Shown: positions 1 through 5,786 of the stretch, piece by piece
How positions within the stretch are numbered: position 1 is the stretch's first letter
How the letters are laid out: each line of letters begins with the position of its first letter
Assembly: GCA_900556295.1 (NCBI GenBank)
Contig: USOK01000040.1
Location: 1 to 10,032, forward strand
Source of the DNA: an uncultured bacterium
GTDB lineage: Bacteria > Cyanobacteriota > Vampirovibrionia > Gastranaerophilales > Gastranaerophilaceae
Reading direction: 5' to 3'
DNA length: 10,032 nt
The notes under the pieces: generated by a model
Databases searched by the model: none
Told to the model about the DNA's origin: nothing
The model's input: only the letters and a program-made list of their open reading frames with translations
Position numbers and translations under genes: made by a program

Positions 1-1
1 A

Positions 2-874
2 TTTTATCTTGGTGTAACTCTTATAATTGCAAAATTAACTGGAAAGTTTTGGGGAATGCAATTAAGTTTTAAAAACTTTTTTATAACCCCGTTTTTGAAC
101 GGTCATCAGTTCGATTTGTCTTGCCCGTTATGGTTTGTAACTCAATTATTTATGACAATGATAACTTTTTTATTCTTGTTCAGGATTTTAAGAAAAGTGA
201 CAGAGAACAAGTACATTCATTTACTCATTTTTTCAGTAATTGGGATGTTGGCAATTCCATTTGATAAATATTTTGCTGTAACTCCTGTAATGCTTGTTGT
301 TATAAGAACGATGATGTCTTTGTTGTTTGTGTATTGGGGGTACTTTTATACGCATTATATAAAAGATAATCATAATATTTTTACTCCCAAGTGGCTCGGA
401 ATAATTGTTTGCTTGCAATCAATTTTATGGCTGTTTAATCGTGATTTCACCCCGGAAAAAGGAATTGGATTGAGTTATATTCTTGTATGGGGTAGATTTG
501 ATAACCAGTTAATTGTTCCAATTTTAACAAGTTTGACCGGAATTTGGGCGTCTTTGTTTACTGTAAAAATTCTTTATCCATATTTGAAAAACGTAAAATT
601 TATTCAAGATATGGGAAATGTTACTTACCATATTATGGCAAATCATTTGTTGGTAATGTATATAATTACAGCAATATTTATGAAAATTCATGGAATTCCA
701 ATTGCTGAACGAGCAAATCATGATATTTATTGGATTTATAATCCTGTGCAAACAACTTATTTGTATTTTGTTGTGACAATGATTGTGACAACTTATGTTG
801 GTGTTGGTTTGAAGAAGTTACATAGCTTAGTTGAAAATAAATATAATATAACACTTGAAAAATCTGAAAAATAG
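2..874 (+). CDS. Acyltransferase-3-like integral membrane protein, 3' part
   Basis: The reading frame is open from the window edge to a TAG stop, so the true start lies upstream. The ATG at 56 is probably internal: the upstream codons (FYLGVTLIIAKLTGKFWG) read as membrane protein and there is no Shine-Dalgarno before it. About 290 residues are visible, with roughly seven hydrophobic spans separated by short basic or polar loops. The stretch FFITPFLNGHQFDL followed by LWFVTQLF resembles the middle of acyltransferase family 3 proteins, which often have a P-F-x-x-G-H-Q segment followed by W-F-V before the next helix. Those enzymes O-acylate surface polysaccharides or lipids at the cytoplasmic membrane. 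The catalytic N-terminal helices lie outside the window, so the family call rests on partial similarity and hydropathy. The likeliest alternative is another polytopic membrane protein. Confidence 0.55.
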   Translation, partial: FYLGVTLIIAKLTGKFWGMQLSFKNFFITPFLNGHQFDLSCPLWFVTQLFMTMITFLFLFRILRKVTENKYIHLLIFSVIGMLAIPFDKYFAVTPVMLVVIRTMMSLLFVYWGYFYTHYIKDNHNIFTPKWLGIIVCLQSILWLFNRDFTPEKGIGLSYILVWGRFDNQLIVPILTSLTGIWASLFTVKILYPYLKNVKFIQDMGNVTYHIMANHLLVMYIITAIFMKIHGIPIAERANHDIYWIYNPVQTTYLYFVVTMIVTTYVGVGLKKLHSLVENKYNITLEKSEK

Positions 875-882
875 TTTATAAT
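855..882 (+). promoter_or_regulatory. Sigma-70-type promoter at the 3' end of the acyltransferase gene
   Basis: A -35 box TTGAAA (855-860, 5/6 match) and a perfect -10 box TATAAT (877-882) are separated by 16 bp. The -35 lies inside the last codons of the upstream gene and the -10 begins three bases after its stop. Predicted transcription start is about 889. No good plus-strand ORF follows closely, so the transcript would be either a non-coding RNA or a long leader for the MCE gene at 1331. AT-rich sequence yields such boxes by chance, which limits confidence. Confidence 0.4.
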
Positions 883-884
883 AT

Positions 885-924
885 AAAAAGAGGACGGAGA
901 TGCAAAACATCTCCTTGAAAGTCC
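885..924 (-). terminator. Intrinsic terminator for the minus-strand mini-ORF
   Basis: Read on the minus strand, a perfect 7-bp stem GGAGATG/CATCTCC (plus coordinates 908-914 and 896-902, 5-nt loop) is extended by an outer GGAC/GTCC pairing (plus 921-924 and 892-895). It is followed by TCTTTTT (plus 885-891). On the plus strand the same hairpin has no T-tract. It therefore fits a minus-strand terminator placed just past the mini-ORF stop and tail to tail with the acyltransferase gene. Confidence 0.5.
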
Positions 925-932
925 CTTGTGGA

Positions 933-992
933 TTATTTAAGAACTAGCAATATTAGCAAGATTATTGCTAGTTCTTCTGTACTAATAATCAT
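933..992 (-). CDS. 19-residue hydrophobic peptide, type I toxin-like
   Basis: The ATG at 992-990 encodes MIISTEELAIILLILLVLK and ends in TAA. The ribosome binding site is exceptional: minus-strand AAGGAGGTGAT (plus 996-1006) matches the anti-Shine-Dalgarno over about 11 bases, with 7 nt between GGAGG and ATG. The peptide has a short polar N-terminus, an uninterrupted 11-residue aliphatic core and a terminal lysine. Its length and character are like the Ibs toxins of Sib/ibs type I modules. A terminator follows 18 nt after the stop, so this looks like a self-contained unit. Codons 6-18 lie in a perfect 14-bp inverted repeat, so the message itself could fold. The Ile/Leu/Val run also resembles a branched-chain leader peptide, but no biosynthetic gene lies downstream on this strand. 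No convincing minus-strand promoter is visible. Chance is possible; the ribosome binding site is the main argument. Confidence 0.45.
   Translation of the reverse strand: MIISTEELAIILLILLVLK
939..976. repeat. Perfect 14-bp inverted repeat inside the mini-ORF
   Basis: AAGAACTAGCAATA (939-952) is perfectly complementary to TATTGCTAGTTCTT (963-976), with a 10-nt loop. It has no adjacent T-tract on either strand, so it is a poor terminator. It lies within the minus-strand 19-codon ORF. It could be a structured part of an RNA from either strand, or the decayed terminator of the upstream gene. Confidence 0.8.
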
Positions 993-1062
993 TTTATCAC
1001 CTCCTTTTTCTATCGGTTTTACAAATTTTCAGTTTGAGCCGTAGAATTATGGATGTGATTGA

Positions 1063-1084
1063 AAAGGGGCTTTCGGCCCTCTTT
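1063..1084 (+). terminator. Hairpin with short T-run, weak terminator candidate
   Basis: AAAG GGGC (1063-1070) pairs with GCCC-T-CTTT (1076-1084) around a TTTCG loop, with one bulged T. The plus-strand tail is CTTTAT; on the minus strand the tail is CCTTTTC. Neither is a strong U-tract, so it could weakly terminate either strand. It is the natural 3' end of a plus-strand RNA starting near 889. Confidence 0.35.
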
Positions 1085-1253
1085 ATGGTAATAATATTGC
1101 AAAATTATTAAAATTAAATCGTTTGATTGTATTAAATATTATCCTCTTGTATTACCCACGGTGCTAATACTTTTGTTATCTTCTTTTGTTAAAACATAAG
1201 TATGGCAATGATTATTAATGTTTTTAATTATTTGATTGTGTATGTGTTACAGC

Positions 1254-1286
1254 TTATGCAAGTGCATAATTTTGAGGGATTATGCA
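1254..1286. promoter_or_regulatory. Three TTATGCA elements upstream of the MCE gene
   Basis: TTATGCA (1254-1260), AG, TGCATAA (1263-1269) form a perfect palindrome. A third copy, TTATGCA, lies at 1280-1286. The central element can also pair with the third as TGCATAAT, 8-nt loop, ATTATGCA (1263-1270 with 1279-1286). The cluster ends 44 bp before the GTG start of the MCE gene. The dyad layout fits a regulator binding site; the two overlapping pairings would also allow two exclusive RNA hairpins. The rest of 1086-1330 is AT-rich, with no convincing promoter or gene. Confidence 0.45.
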
Positions 1287-1330
1287 GTTTGTTTAAGAGT
1301 TTTTTTATTGGGTGATGAGGAGTTTTAATT

Positions 1331-2236
1331 GTGAATAGTTTTTACAAATCTCTAATTACGGTTGCGATACTTTGTGCTATTGGCGGAGCTTATGTTGTGT
1401 ATAGAACTAATACTTATGTGACGGCAGAATTTAAAAATTTACGTCCATTTCATAGCTATGCTCCGATTTATTATAACGGTTTTAAGATTGGTAGAGTTGT
1501 GAATGTTAAACCTAATAGGAATTACACATCTACGATTGTTACTCTGGAACTTCATCCGCACGATATGAAATTGCCGGTTAATATTTCTGTCAATCTGAAA
1601 AAAGAAAGAAATAGGTGGGGAAGAAAATTTGATTATATAGATATTGCTTATCCTAAAGATCCGTCAGTGTTTTATTTGAAAGATGGGGATAAAATTGCAG
1701 GAAAAACATCTGTTGATATTGAATCTTTCTTTGCGAACCAAGATCCGGAGACTCTTGAAGCAATGAGGGTTAATATGGCAGAGAGTGCAAAAAATTTAAA
1801 TCTTACAATTCAAACTCTCGGAGATTTATTCTCTACGCTTAATGATATGGCAGGCGGAGTTAGCCCAAATGTTGTTAAGGCTTCTAGTGACTTCAGCAAA
1901 ACTACAGAAAATTTTGTAAAGGTTTCAGAAAATGTTAATGATGTATCAGGTAATATGGTTAGATTTTCAAACAATGTAAATGATACGATTACGCCAGCAA
2001 GAATGGATGCTACAGCCCAAAATGTTCAATCAGTGTCGCAAAATACGAAACAAATGACAAAAGAATTAAACAATACAATTCCACAAATAAACTGTTCTAT
2101 TCAAAAGATTAATGAAATTCTTCATAATATAGATGAAATGACTGCAGGCATGAATTGTACAATGAAGAAACCTTTTGGTGGAATACGTATGATTTTCGGC
2201 AGTCCGGTTAGTAAGAAAAAATGTGACTGTAAGTAG
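1331..2236 (+). CDS. MlaD/MCE-domain lipid-transport protein
   Basis: This 301-residue protein begins at a GTG preceded by AGGAG at 8-nt spacing (1318-1322). Residues 7-24 form an N-terminal membrane anchor. Residues about 28-130 are an MCE domain, with AEFKNLRPFHSYAPIYYNG then FKIGRVVNVKPN and alternating hydrophobic strands. Residues about 140-275 are a long polar Asn/Ser/Thr-rich helical region with heptad-like spacing, as in the helical tails of MCE proteins. The C-terminus has KPFGGIRMIFG and a Lys/Cys tail ending CDCK. MlaD-type proteins are the periplasmic substrate-binding part of MCE lipid transporters and form hexameric rings at the inner membrane. The partner permease (MlaE) and ATPase (MlaF) genes are not in this window. 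The presence of MCE implies a diderm envelope. The gene appears monocistronic, with 83 bp before the kinase. The family call is firm; the transported lipid is unknown. Confidence 0.85.
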   Translation: MNSFYKSLITVAILCAIGGAYVVYRTNTYVTAEFKNLRPFHSYAPIYYNGFKIGRVVNVKPNRNYTSTIVTLELHPHDMKLPVNISVNLKKERNRWGRKFDYIDIAYPKDPSVFYLKDGDKIAGKTSVDIESFFANQDPETLEAMRVNMAESAKNLNLTIQTLGDLFSTLNDMAGGVSPNVVKASSDFSKTTENFVKVSENVNDVSGNMVRFSNNVNDTITPARMDATAQNVQSVSQNTKQMTKELNNTIPQINCSIQKINEILHNIDEMTAGMNCTMKKPFGGIRMIFGSPVSKKKCDCK

Positions 2237-2272
2237 CACAATATATATAGCTCATGTGGGCAATGTTTTTTT

Positions 2273-2278
2273 TATAAT
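2273..2278 (+). promoter_or_regulatory. Possible -10 box of the histidine kinase gene
   Basis: A perfect TATAAT follows a run of eight Ts (2266-2273) in the 83-bp gap before the kinase gene, 41 bp ahead of its ATG. No -35 resembling TTGACA lies 16-18 bp upstream. The T-run itself follows a short imperfect GCTC/GGGC stem (2250-2260), which may weakly terminate the MCE gene. Confidence 0.25.
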
Positions 2279-2319
2279 CTTAATTTAATATTTAATGGTA
2301 ATTAGAAGTAGGGGAAAGT

Positions 2320-3618
2320 ATGCGCAAAATATCGACACTCAAAATATATATATATATTGTGTTATTGATGACATTATTTGCCATTCCGTTATGCTGTATA
2401 TTTGAGATTGGCGAAAAAGCACTTTTGGCTATTGTTTATATATTGGCTGTCGCAAATATTGTATTATTCTTTTTTGAATATAGGGATAGATTTTTTGCAT
2501 GGAAAAAAACAATATCAAAAGAGATAAGTTATGATATTCAAAATAATGCTAAAAACTTAATGATAATTTTAAATAATATGCCGGTTTTAGCTTATATTGT
2601 GGATATTAACTACAATATAAGAGCCTGTAATGCAGAAACGATACGATATTTTGATTTGAAGGTTGAGAAGAACGGACAAATAAATCAACTGTCCGCAGAT
2701 ATTTTTGAAAGGGATACTATGGAGCAAATGAAGGAAGAAAACGAGTTGATTTTTAAAACAAAAGAAACTTTTGTTACAGAAAGACCTATTAAATTAAAAA
2801 ATGGAAGACAAAATTGGTTTATTATTCGAAAAGTCCCAATTTTAAATAAGTCAGGAGAAGTTTCAAAGTTTGTAGTTTTTGGTAGAAATATCGATGTTGA
2901 GAGAAATGCTCAGCGTCAAAGAGAAACGTATATTTCAACGCTTAGTCATGACTTAAAAATCCCTACTATTGCACAGATTAGAGCACTGGAACTTATTGTA
3001 AATGGCAGTATGGGAGCAATTAATGCAGGGCAAAAGGAAATTTTAGATCTTACGCTTGATTCTTGTTATAGTATGTATGACATGCTTTCTACTATTTTGT
3101 CTACTTATAAATATGAAAATAATGATGTAATATTGAATTATGAAAAATTTTCAATATTAGAACTTATGAAGCAAGTTTTTGCGAAAACAGATGCTACTTT
3201 GCGTGGCAAAAATATAAAAATTCATATTGTTGCAAAAGATAGACAAGATTGTATTTATGGGGATAAAGTTCAGATGAAAAAAGCGTTTACAAATCTTATT
3301 GATTTTTGTGTTGCTAATGCTTACCAAGATACAATTATAAGTTGTGAGGTGGAAAAAAATACATTAACGAATGCGGTTAATGTTTCATTATTATATGAAA
3401 GTCCATATATAAAAACAGATTCCATAAATAATATGTTTGAGATGTACACAACATCTGCCGAGAAGTTTAATAAGGTAGGTAGTAGTTTGAATTTGTATTT
3501 GGCAAAGCAGATAATTACAGCTCATTGCGGGGAGTTGAATGTAGATTCTAAGCAATCAAGTTATAGCAGGTGCAGTATAGTGCTTCCTTGTTTTAGTGAA
3601 TGTGCTGTTGCATGCTAA
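2320..3618 (+). CDS. PAS-containing sensor histidine kinase with degenerate ATP-binding domain
   Basis: The start ATG follows AGGGGAAAG (2310-2318). The 432-residue protein has two membrane spans (about 8-28 and 33-52), a PAS-like domain (about 78-195), and a HisKA dimerisation domain with the H-box STLSHDLKIP, phospho-acceptor His210. The C-terminal half has the length of a HATPase_c domain, but its signature boxes are eroded. The N-box reads NLIDFCVANA, with Phe329 where the Mg-binding Asn is expected. No D-x-G-x-G G1 box is present in 350-370. The G2 box is GSSLNL (387-392) instead of G-x-G-L-G-L. It may therefore be a very weak kinase, a phosphatase, or a pseudokinase working with another kinase. 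The last 15 residues hold four cysteines (418, 424, 428, 432). No response regulator is adjacent, so it is an orphan; the ligand sensed is unknown. Confidence 0.85.
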   Translation: MRKISTLKIYIYIVLLMTLFAIPLCCIFEIGEKALLAIVYILAVANIVLFFFEYRDRFFAWKKTISKEISYDIQNNAKNLMIILNNMPVLAYIVDINYNIRACNAETIRYFDLKVEKNGQINQLSADIFERDTMEQMKEENELIFKTKETFVTERPIKLKNGRQNWFIIRKVPILNKSGEVSKFVVFGRNIDVERNAQRQRETYISTLSHDLKIPTIAQIRALELIVNGSMGAINAGQKEILDLTLDSCYSMYDMLSTILSTYKYENNDVILNYEKFSILELMKQVFAKTDATLRGKNIKIHIVAKDRQDCIYGDKVQMKKAFTNLIDFCVANAYQDTIISCEVEKNTLTNAVNVSLLYESPYIKTDSINNMFEMYTTSAEKFNKVGSSLNLYLAKQIITAHCGELNVDSKQSSYSRCSIVLPCFSECAVAC

Positions 3619-3673
3619 CGTCTTAAAAAGTATAAATTTAAAATACTATCTTTCTAAAACTTTACTAGTTAGT

Positions 3674-3687
3674 ACCTTGACCAAGGT
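3674..3687. repeat. Short palindrome overlapping the rluD -35 box
   Basis: ACCTTG (3674-3679), AC, CAAGGT (3682-3687) is a perfect 6-bp dyad. It contains the -35 hexamer TTGACC (3677-3682) of the predicted rluD promoter, so a protein bound here would compete with RNA polymerase. It may be chance. Confidence 0.3.
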
Positions 3688-3705
3688 TCTTATATCTGTT
3701 ATTAA
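3677..3705 (+). promoter_or_regulatory. rluD promoter, predicted leaderless start
   Basis: TTGACC (3677-3682) is a 5/6 -35 match, followed by exactly 17 bp and the -10 TATTAA (3700-3705, 4/6) with a TG one base upstream (extended -10, TGTTATTAA). Transcription would start about 3711-3713, on the ATG at 3712. No Shine-Dalgarno precedes that ATG, which fits leaderless initiation. Confidence 0.45.
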
Positions 3706-3711
3706 ATATGT

Positions 3712-4614
3712 ATGATAATTTTTGTAGACGAGAATGATGAAAACAAACGGCTAGATAGTTTTTTGTCAGAAATTACTCCAGATTTGTCAAGGTCAAAAAT
3801 TCAAAGTTTGATTAAAAATGGTGGTGTAAAACTTAATGATGAAGCTAAAAAACCGTCATATCAACTTAAAGAAAATGATAAAATAGAATTTGAACTTCCT
3901 CAAGATGAAGAGATTAAAATAGAGCCTCAAAACATTCCGTTGGAAATTGTCTATGAAGATGAAAACATGCTTGTCGTAAACAAACCATCTGGTATGCTTA
4001 CTCATCCGACAGCAATTGAACGTGAAAATACTCTTGTTAATGCTCTTTTGTATCATTTTGGTGGTAATTTATCTGATATAAATGGAGTATTTAGACGTGG
4101 AATTCTTCATCGTCTTGATAGAAATACGTCTGGACTTTTGATGATTGCAAAAAATAACAAAGCACATGAGTTTTTGGCAAATCAAATTAAAGAACACACA
4201 ATTACAAAAAAATATCGAGCAGTCGTAAAAGGAGTTGTTGAAAAAGACGAGTTTGAAATTGATTCTCCGATTGGAAGAAATCCTAATCAGCCTCATAAAA
4301 TGGCTGTTAGAGAAGATGGAAAGCCTTCTAAAACAATTGTAAAGATCCTAGAGAGGTTCAAAGATGCAACTTATCTTGAATTGACACTTGTTACAGGGCG
4401 CACCCATCAGATAAGAGTTCATATGAAAAGTATTAATCATCCGGTGTACAATGATACTTTGTACGGAGCAGGGCAGGGTAAAGTTAAGACAAAAGAACAG
4501 GTTTTGCAATCATACTATCTTCGCTTTACAAAACCGTTTGGAGATGAGATAATAGAGTTGGAAATAGAACCTGATGATAAAATTCAAAAGGTTTTAAAAT
4601 ATTTAAGGAGCTAA
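3712..4614 (+). CDS. rluD: 23S rRNA pseudouridine synthase, RluA/RluD family
   Basis: RluA-family enzymes isomerise specific uridines to pseudouridine; RluD does so in helix 69 of 23S rRNA during 50S assembly. The 300-residue protein has an N-terminal S4 RNA-binding domain (about 10-65: RLDSFLSE, SRSKIQSLIKNGGVKLN). The catalytic domain has LVVNKPSGMLTHP (87-99), motif GILHRLDRNTSGLL with catalytic Asp136, KKYRAVVKG, and GRTHQIRVHM (229-238). All signature motifs are intact and the length is normal. The start has no Shine-Dalgarno; a promoter places the transcription start on this ATG. An out-of-frame ATG at 3708 gives only a ten-codon peptide. The downstream gene starts three bases after the stop and its ribosome binding site overlaps this gene's end. 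The exact uridine target cannot be told from sequence; RluC-like or other RluA specificity is possible. Confidence 0.93.
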   Translation: MIIFVDENDENKRLDSFLSEITPDLSRSKIQSLIKNGGVKLNDEAKKPSYQLKENDKIEFELPQDEEIKIEPQNIPLEIVYEDENMLVVNKPSGMLTHPTAIERENTLVNALLYHFGGNLSDINGVFRRGILHRLDRNTSGLLMIAKNNKAHEFLANQIKEHTITKKYRAVVKGVVEKDEFEIDSPIGRNPNQPHKMAVREDGKPSKTIVKILERFKDATYLELTLVTGRTHQIRVHMKSINHPVYNDTLYGAGQGKVKTKEQVLQSYYLRFTKPFGDEIIELEIEPDDKIQKVLKYLRS

Positions 4615-4617
4615 TTT

Positions 4618-4980
4618 ATGCAAATTATTTCAGTAATAGCAATATTAATTTTGTGTTTTTTAATATTGATGAATTTTCAAGACACAGCCGGAATTACACT
4701 TTTGAGTAGTAAGATAGGTGCAATTTTGAATCTTACACCGCAAACGTTTACGATGAATATGTCTTTGTATACGCTTTTGGTATTTATTTTAGGTGAACTT
4801 TCTGCAATCTTTTTCTTTGCTCCGTTATATATGTCTTTGAAAGAGAAATTTAATGCTTATAAAAGAGAGCTGGAAAAAGGCTCTATCTCCAATACTTCTG
4901 CAGAGGCCAAAATTCAAGTTTTGGAAAATAAAATTACCGTGTTAGAAAAAGCTTTGGACGATGCTTTAAAGAATAAGTAG
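4618..4980 (+). CDS. LapA-domain-like small membrane protein
   Basis: This 120-residue protein is translationally linked to the rRNA modification gene: AAGGAG (4605-4610) sits in the last codons of that gene and the stop-to-start gap is three bases. It has two membrane spans (about 2-19 and 50-72) separated by a polar loop with NFQDTAGITLLSS, then a charged coiled-coil tail (about 75-118, EAKIQVLENKITVLEKAL). The span, N-x-Q loop, second span and basic coil match the LapA/DUF1049 layout. In E. coli, LapA takes part in regulating lipopolysaccharide assembly; whether this protein does is unknown. The identification rests on topology and weak similarity. The gene is closed by a strong terminator 39 bp downstream. 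Confidence 0.6.
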   Translation: MQIISVIAILILCFLILMNFQDTAGITLLSSKIGAILNLTPQTFTMNMSLYTLLVFILGELSAIFFFAPLYMSLKEKFNAYKRELEKGSISNTSAEAKIQVLENKITVLEKALDDALKNK

Positions 4981-5018
4981 TTTTGAAAATTAAAGCAAAT
5001 GCTGATTGAAAAGTTATA

Positions 5019-5053
5019 AAAAAGAACTCCTTGAATTTTAAGGAGTTCTTTTT
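5019..5053. terminator. Strong bidirectional terminator
   Basis: AAAAAGAACTCCTT (5019-5032) and AAGGAGTTCTTTTT (5040-5053) form a perfect 14-bp stem with a 7-nt loop. The T-run on each strand is part of the stem, so it works both ways. It lies between the convergent LapA-like (+) and YtxH-like (-) genes. Confidence 0.9.
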
Positions 5054-5076
5054 AGTCTAGTTTTTAATTCAAAAAT

Positions 5077-5349
5077 TTAAGCTTCTTGTTTAGCTTCTTT
5101 TTGTTGATTGATAAGGTTTTGAAGTTTTTCTTTAATTTCATCACCTTTTCTTTGCATATCAGAAACAACATCATCTGCTTTTGATTGAATTTCTTTAACT
5201 GTTTCATCTGCACGTCTTACAGCGTCTTTTGCACTATCTGCAATCAACGCACGAGTTTCTTCTCCTGATTTTGGTGCAAGCAAAACACCTGCAATTGCGC
5301 CGATTGCACCACCTACTATAAAACCTGCTAAAAATTTTGTTGCTGACAT
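5077..5349 (-). CDS. YtxH-domain small envelope protein (copy 2)
   Basis: This 90-residue protein starts with the YtxH signature: a glycine/alanine-rich membrane span (KFLAGFIVGGAIGAIAGVLL, 5-24) followed by APKSGEETR (25-33). Residues 34-88 are a charged, amphipathic helix with Lys/Glu/Asp repeats, probably a coiled coil. Family members are anchored in the membrane with the helix exposed; their biochemical role is not known, and the B. subtilis namesake is stress-induced. AGGAG at 8-nt spacing (plus 5358-5362) supports the start. The gene is separated from the DUF948 gene by a terminator and has its own -10-like TACAAT (plus 5375-5380), so it can be transcribed alone. It shares GVL-APKSGEE-R with the YtxH-like protein at 5787-6104, so the two are paralogues with different tails. 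Confidence 0.85.
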   Translation of the reverse strand: MSATKFLAGFIVGGAIGAIAGVLLAPKSGEETRALIADSAKDAVRRADETVKEIQSKADDVVSDMQRKGDEIKEKLQNLINQQKEAKQEA

Positions 5350-5396
5350 AACTATTACTCCTTTTTCGTTTTCTATTGTATCAATAATTTGGGTAG

Positions 5397-5422
5397 AAAA
5401 AATTGCCGAAGCCGGCTATTTT
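5397..5422 (-). terminator. Terminator between DUF948 gene and second YtxH gene
   Basis: On the minus strand GCCG, loop GCTT, CGGC is flanked by AAAAT and ATTTT across an A-A mismatch and ends in a T6 run. The stem includes the stop codon of the DUF948 gene. Readthrough would join the two genes. Confidence 0.6.
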
Positions 5423-5772
5423 CTAAACATTTTATACGCAGTTGTAAAACCTTTGAACAACCCGCCAAGAAGTGTTCCTGACACTAGTTTAGTTTTGTCT
5501 AAAATACTGCCTACTGCACTTTTGAAATCGCCAACATTTTTGTCTGTACTTTTAACGATTTCGTTTATAGAATTCAATGTTTGATTTAATTCTTTAAGTG
5601 TTGGTTTTAGTTCTGTGTTTACGATGTTTGATGTTTCTTTTAAGTTTTTAGCCAAAGCTGAAAGGTCAATCAATAACTTAACGATAAAGCCTGCAACTAC
5701 AATAAATATAATACCTGTAGCCCAAACCAAAAAAGTTAAGCCGTGATTTAACGCAATTTGTGACATATCCAT
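5416..5772 (-). CDS. DUF948/YtxG-like membrane protein
   Basis: This 118-residue protein has one membrane span (about 13-37: LTFLVWATGIIFIVVAGFIV then KLLIDL) and a long helical segment (38-90) of heptad-like pattern, with NLKETSNIVNTELKPTLKEL followed by a second Leu/Ile-Asn series. DUF948 proteins such as B. subtilis YtxG have this layout and occur beside YtxH, as here. No biochemical role is established. The first ATG (5772) is preferred over the one two codons later because AAGGAA (plus 5781-5786) is 8 nt upstream; that site overlaps the stop codon of the preceding YtxH gene (14-bp gap), so the two form an operon. The C-terminus (LLGGLFKGFTTAYKMFRK) is basic and amphipathic and may also touch the membrane. 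Confidence 0.75.
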   Translation of the reverse strand: MDMSQIALNHGLTFLVWATGIIFIVVAGFIVKLLIDLSALAKNLKETSNIVNTELKPTLKELNQTLNSINEIVKSTDKNVGDFKSAVGSILDKTKLVSGTLLGGLFKGFTTAYKMFRK

Positions 5773-5786
5773 TTATAAATTTCCTT

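Larger units (their letters stand above)
889..1084 (+). ncRNA. Possible structured antisense RNA opposite the mini-ORF
   Basis: This is inferred, not recognised as a known RNA family. It would start at the promoter with -10 at 877-882 and end at a hairpin at 1063-1084 (AAAG GGGC, loop TTTCG, GCCC with one bulged T, CTTT). In between are a GGAGATG/CATCTCC hairpin and a perfect 14-bp stem with a 10-nt loop (939-952 with 963-976). Flanking pairings are possible, for example GATTATT 931-937 with AATAATC 984-990. The RNA would be about 195 nt, would cover the whole minus-strand mini-ORF, and would contain ATCACCTCCT (996-1005), the exact complement of that ORF's ribosome binding site. The 3' T-tract (CTTTAT) is weak, so the end point is uncertain and the RNA could instead be the leader of the MCE gene. 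Confidence 0.25.

Noticed and set aside
885..992. Ile/Leu/Val-rich mini-ORF plus terminator as a branched-chain amino acid attenuator.
   Set aside because: The next gene in that direction is the convergent acyltransferase gene on the other strand, so there is nothing downstream to attenuate.
889..1084. 6S RNA, because of the length and the possible long irregular hairpin.
   Set aside because: The conserved 6S sequence blocks are absent and the pairings flanking the central stem are short; not enough to name it.
1049..1111. A 20-residue plus-strand ORF (MDVIEKGLSALFMVIILQNY) over the 1063-1084 hairpin, which might be a second small hydrophobic peptide.
   Set aside because: There is no Shine-Dalgarno at useful spacing and the ORF runs through a terminator-like stem, so chance is the simplest reading.
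1202..1315. A 37-residue plus-strand ORF directly before the MCE gene, as a possible leader peptide.
   Set aside because: No ribosome binding site, and it reads through the TTATGCA repeats. Its stop at 1313-1315 only happens to lie next to the MCE ribosome binding site.
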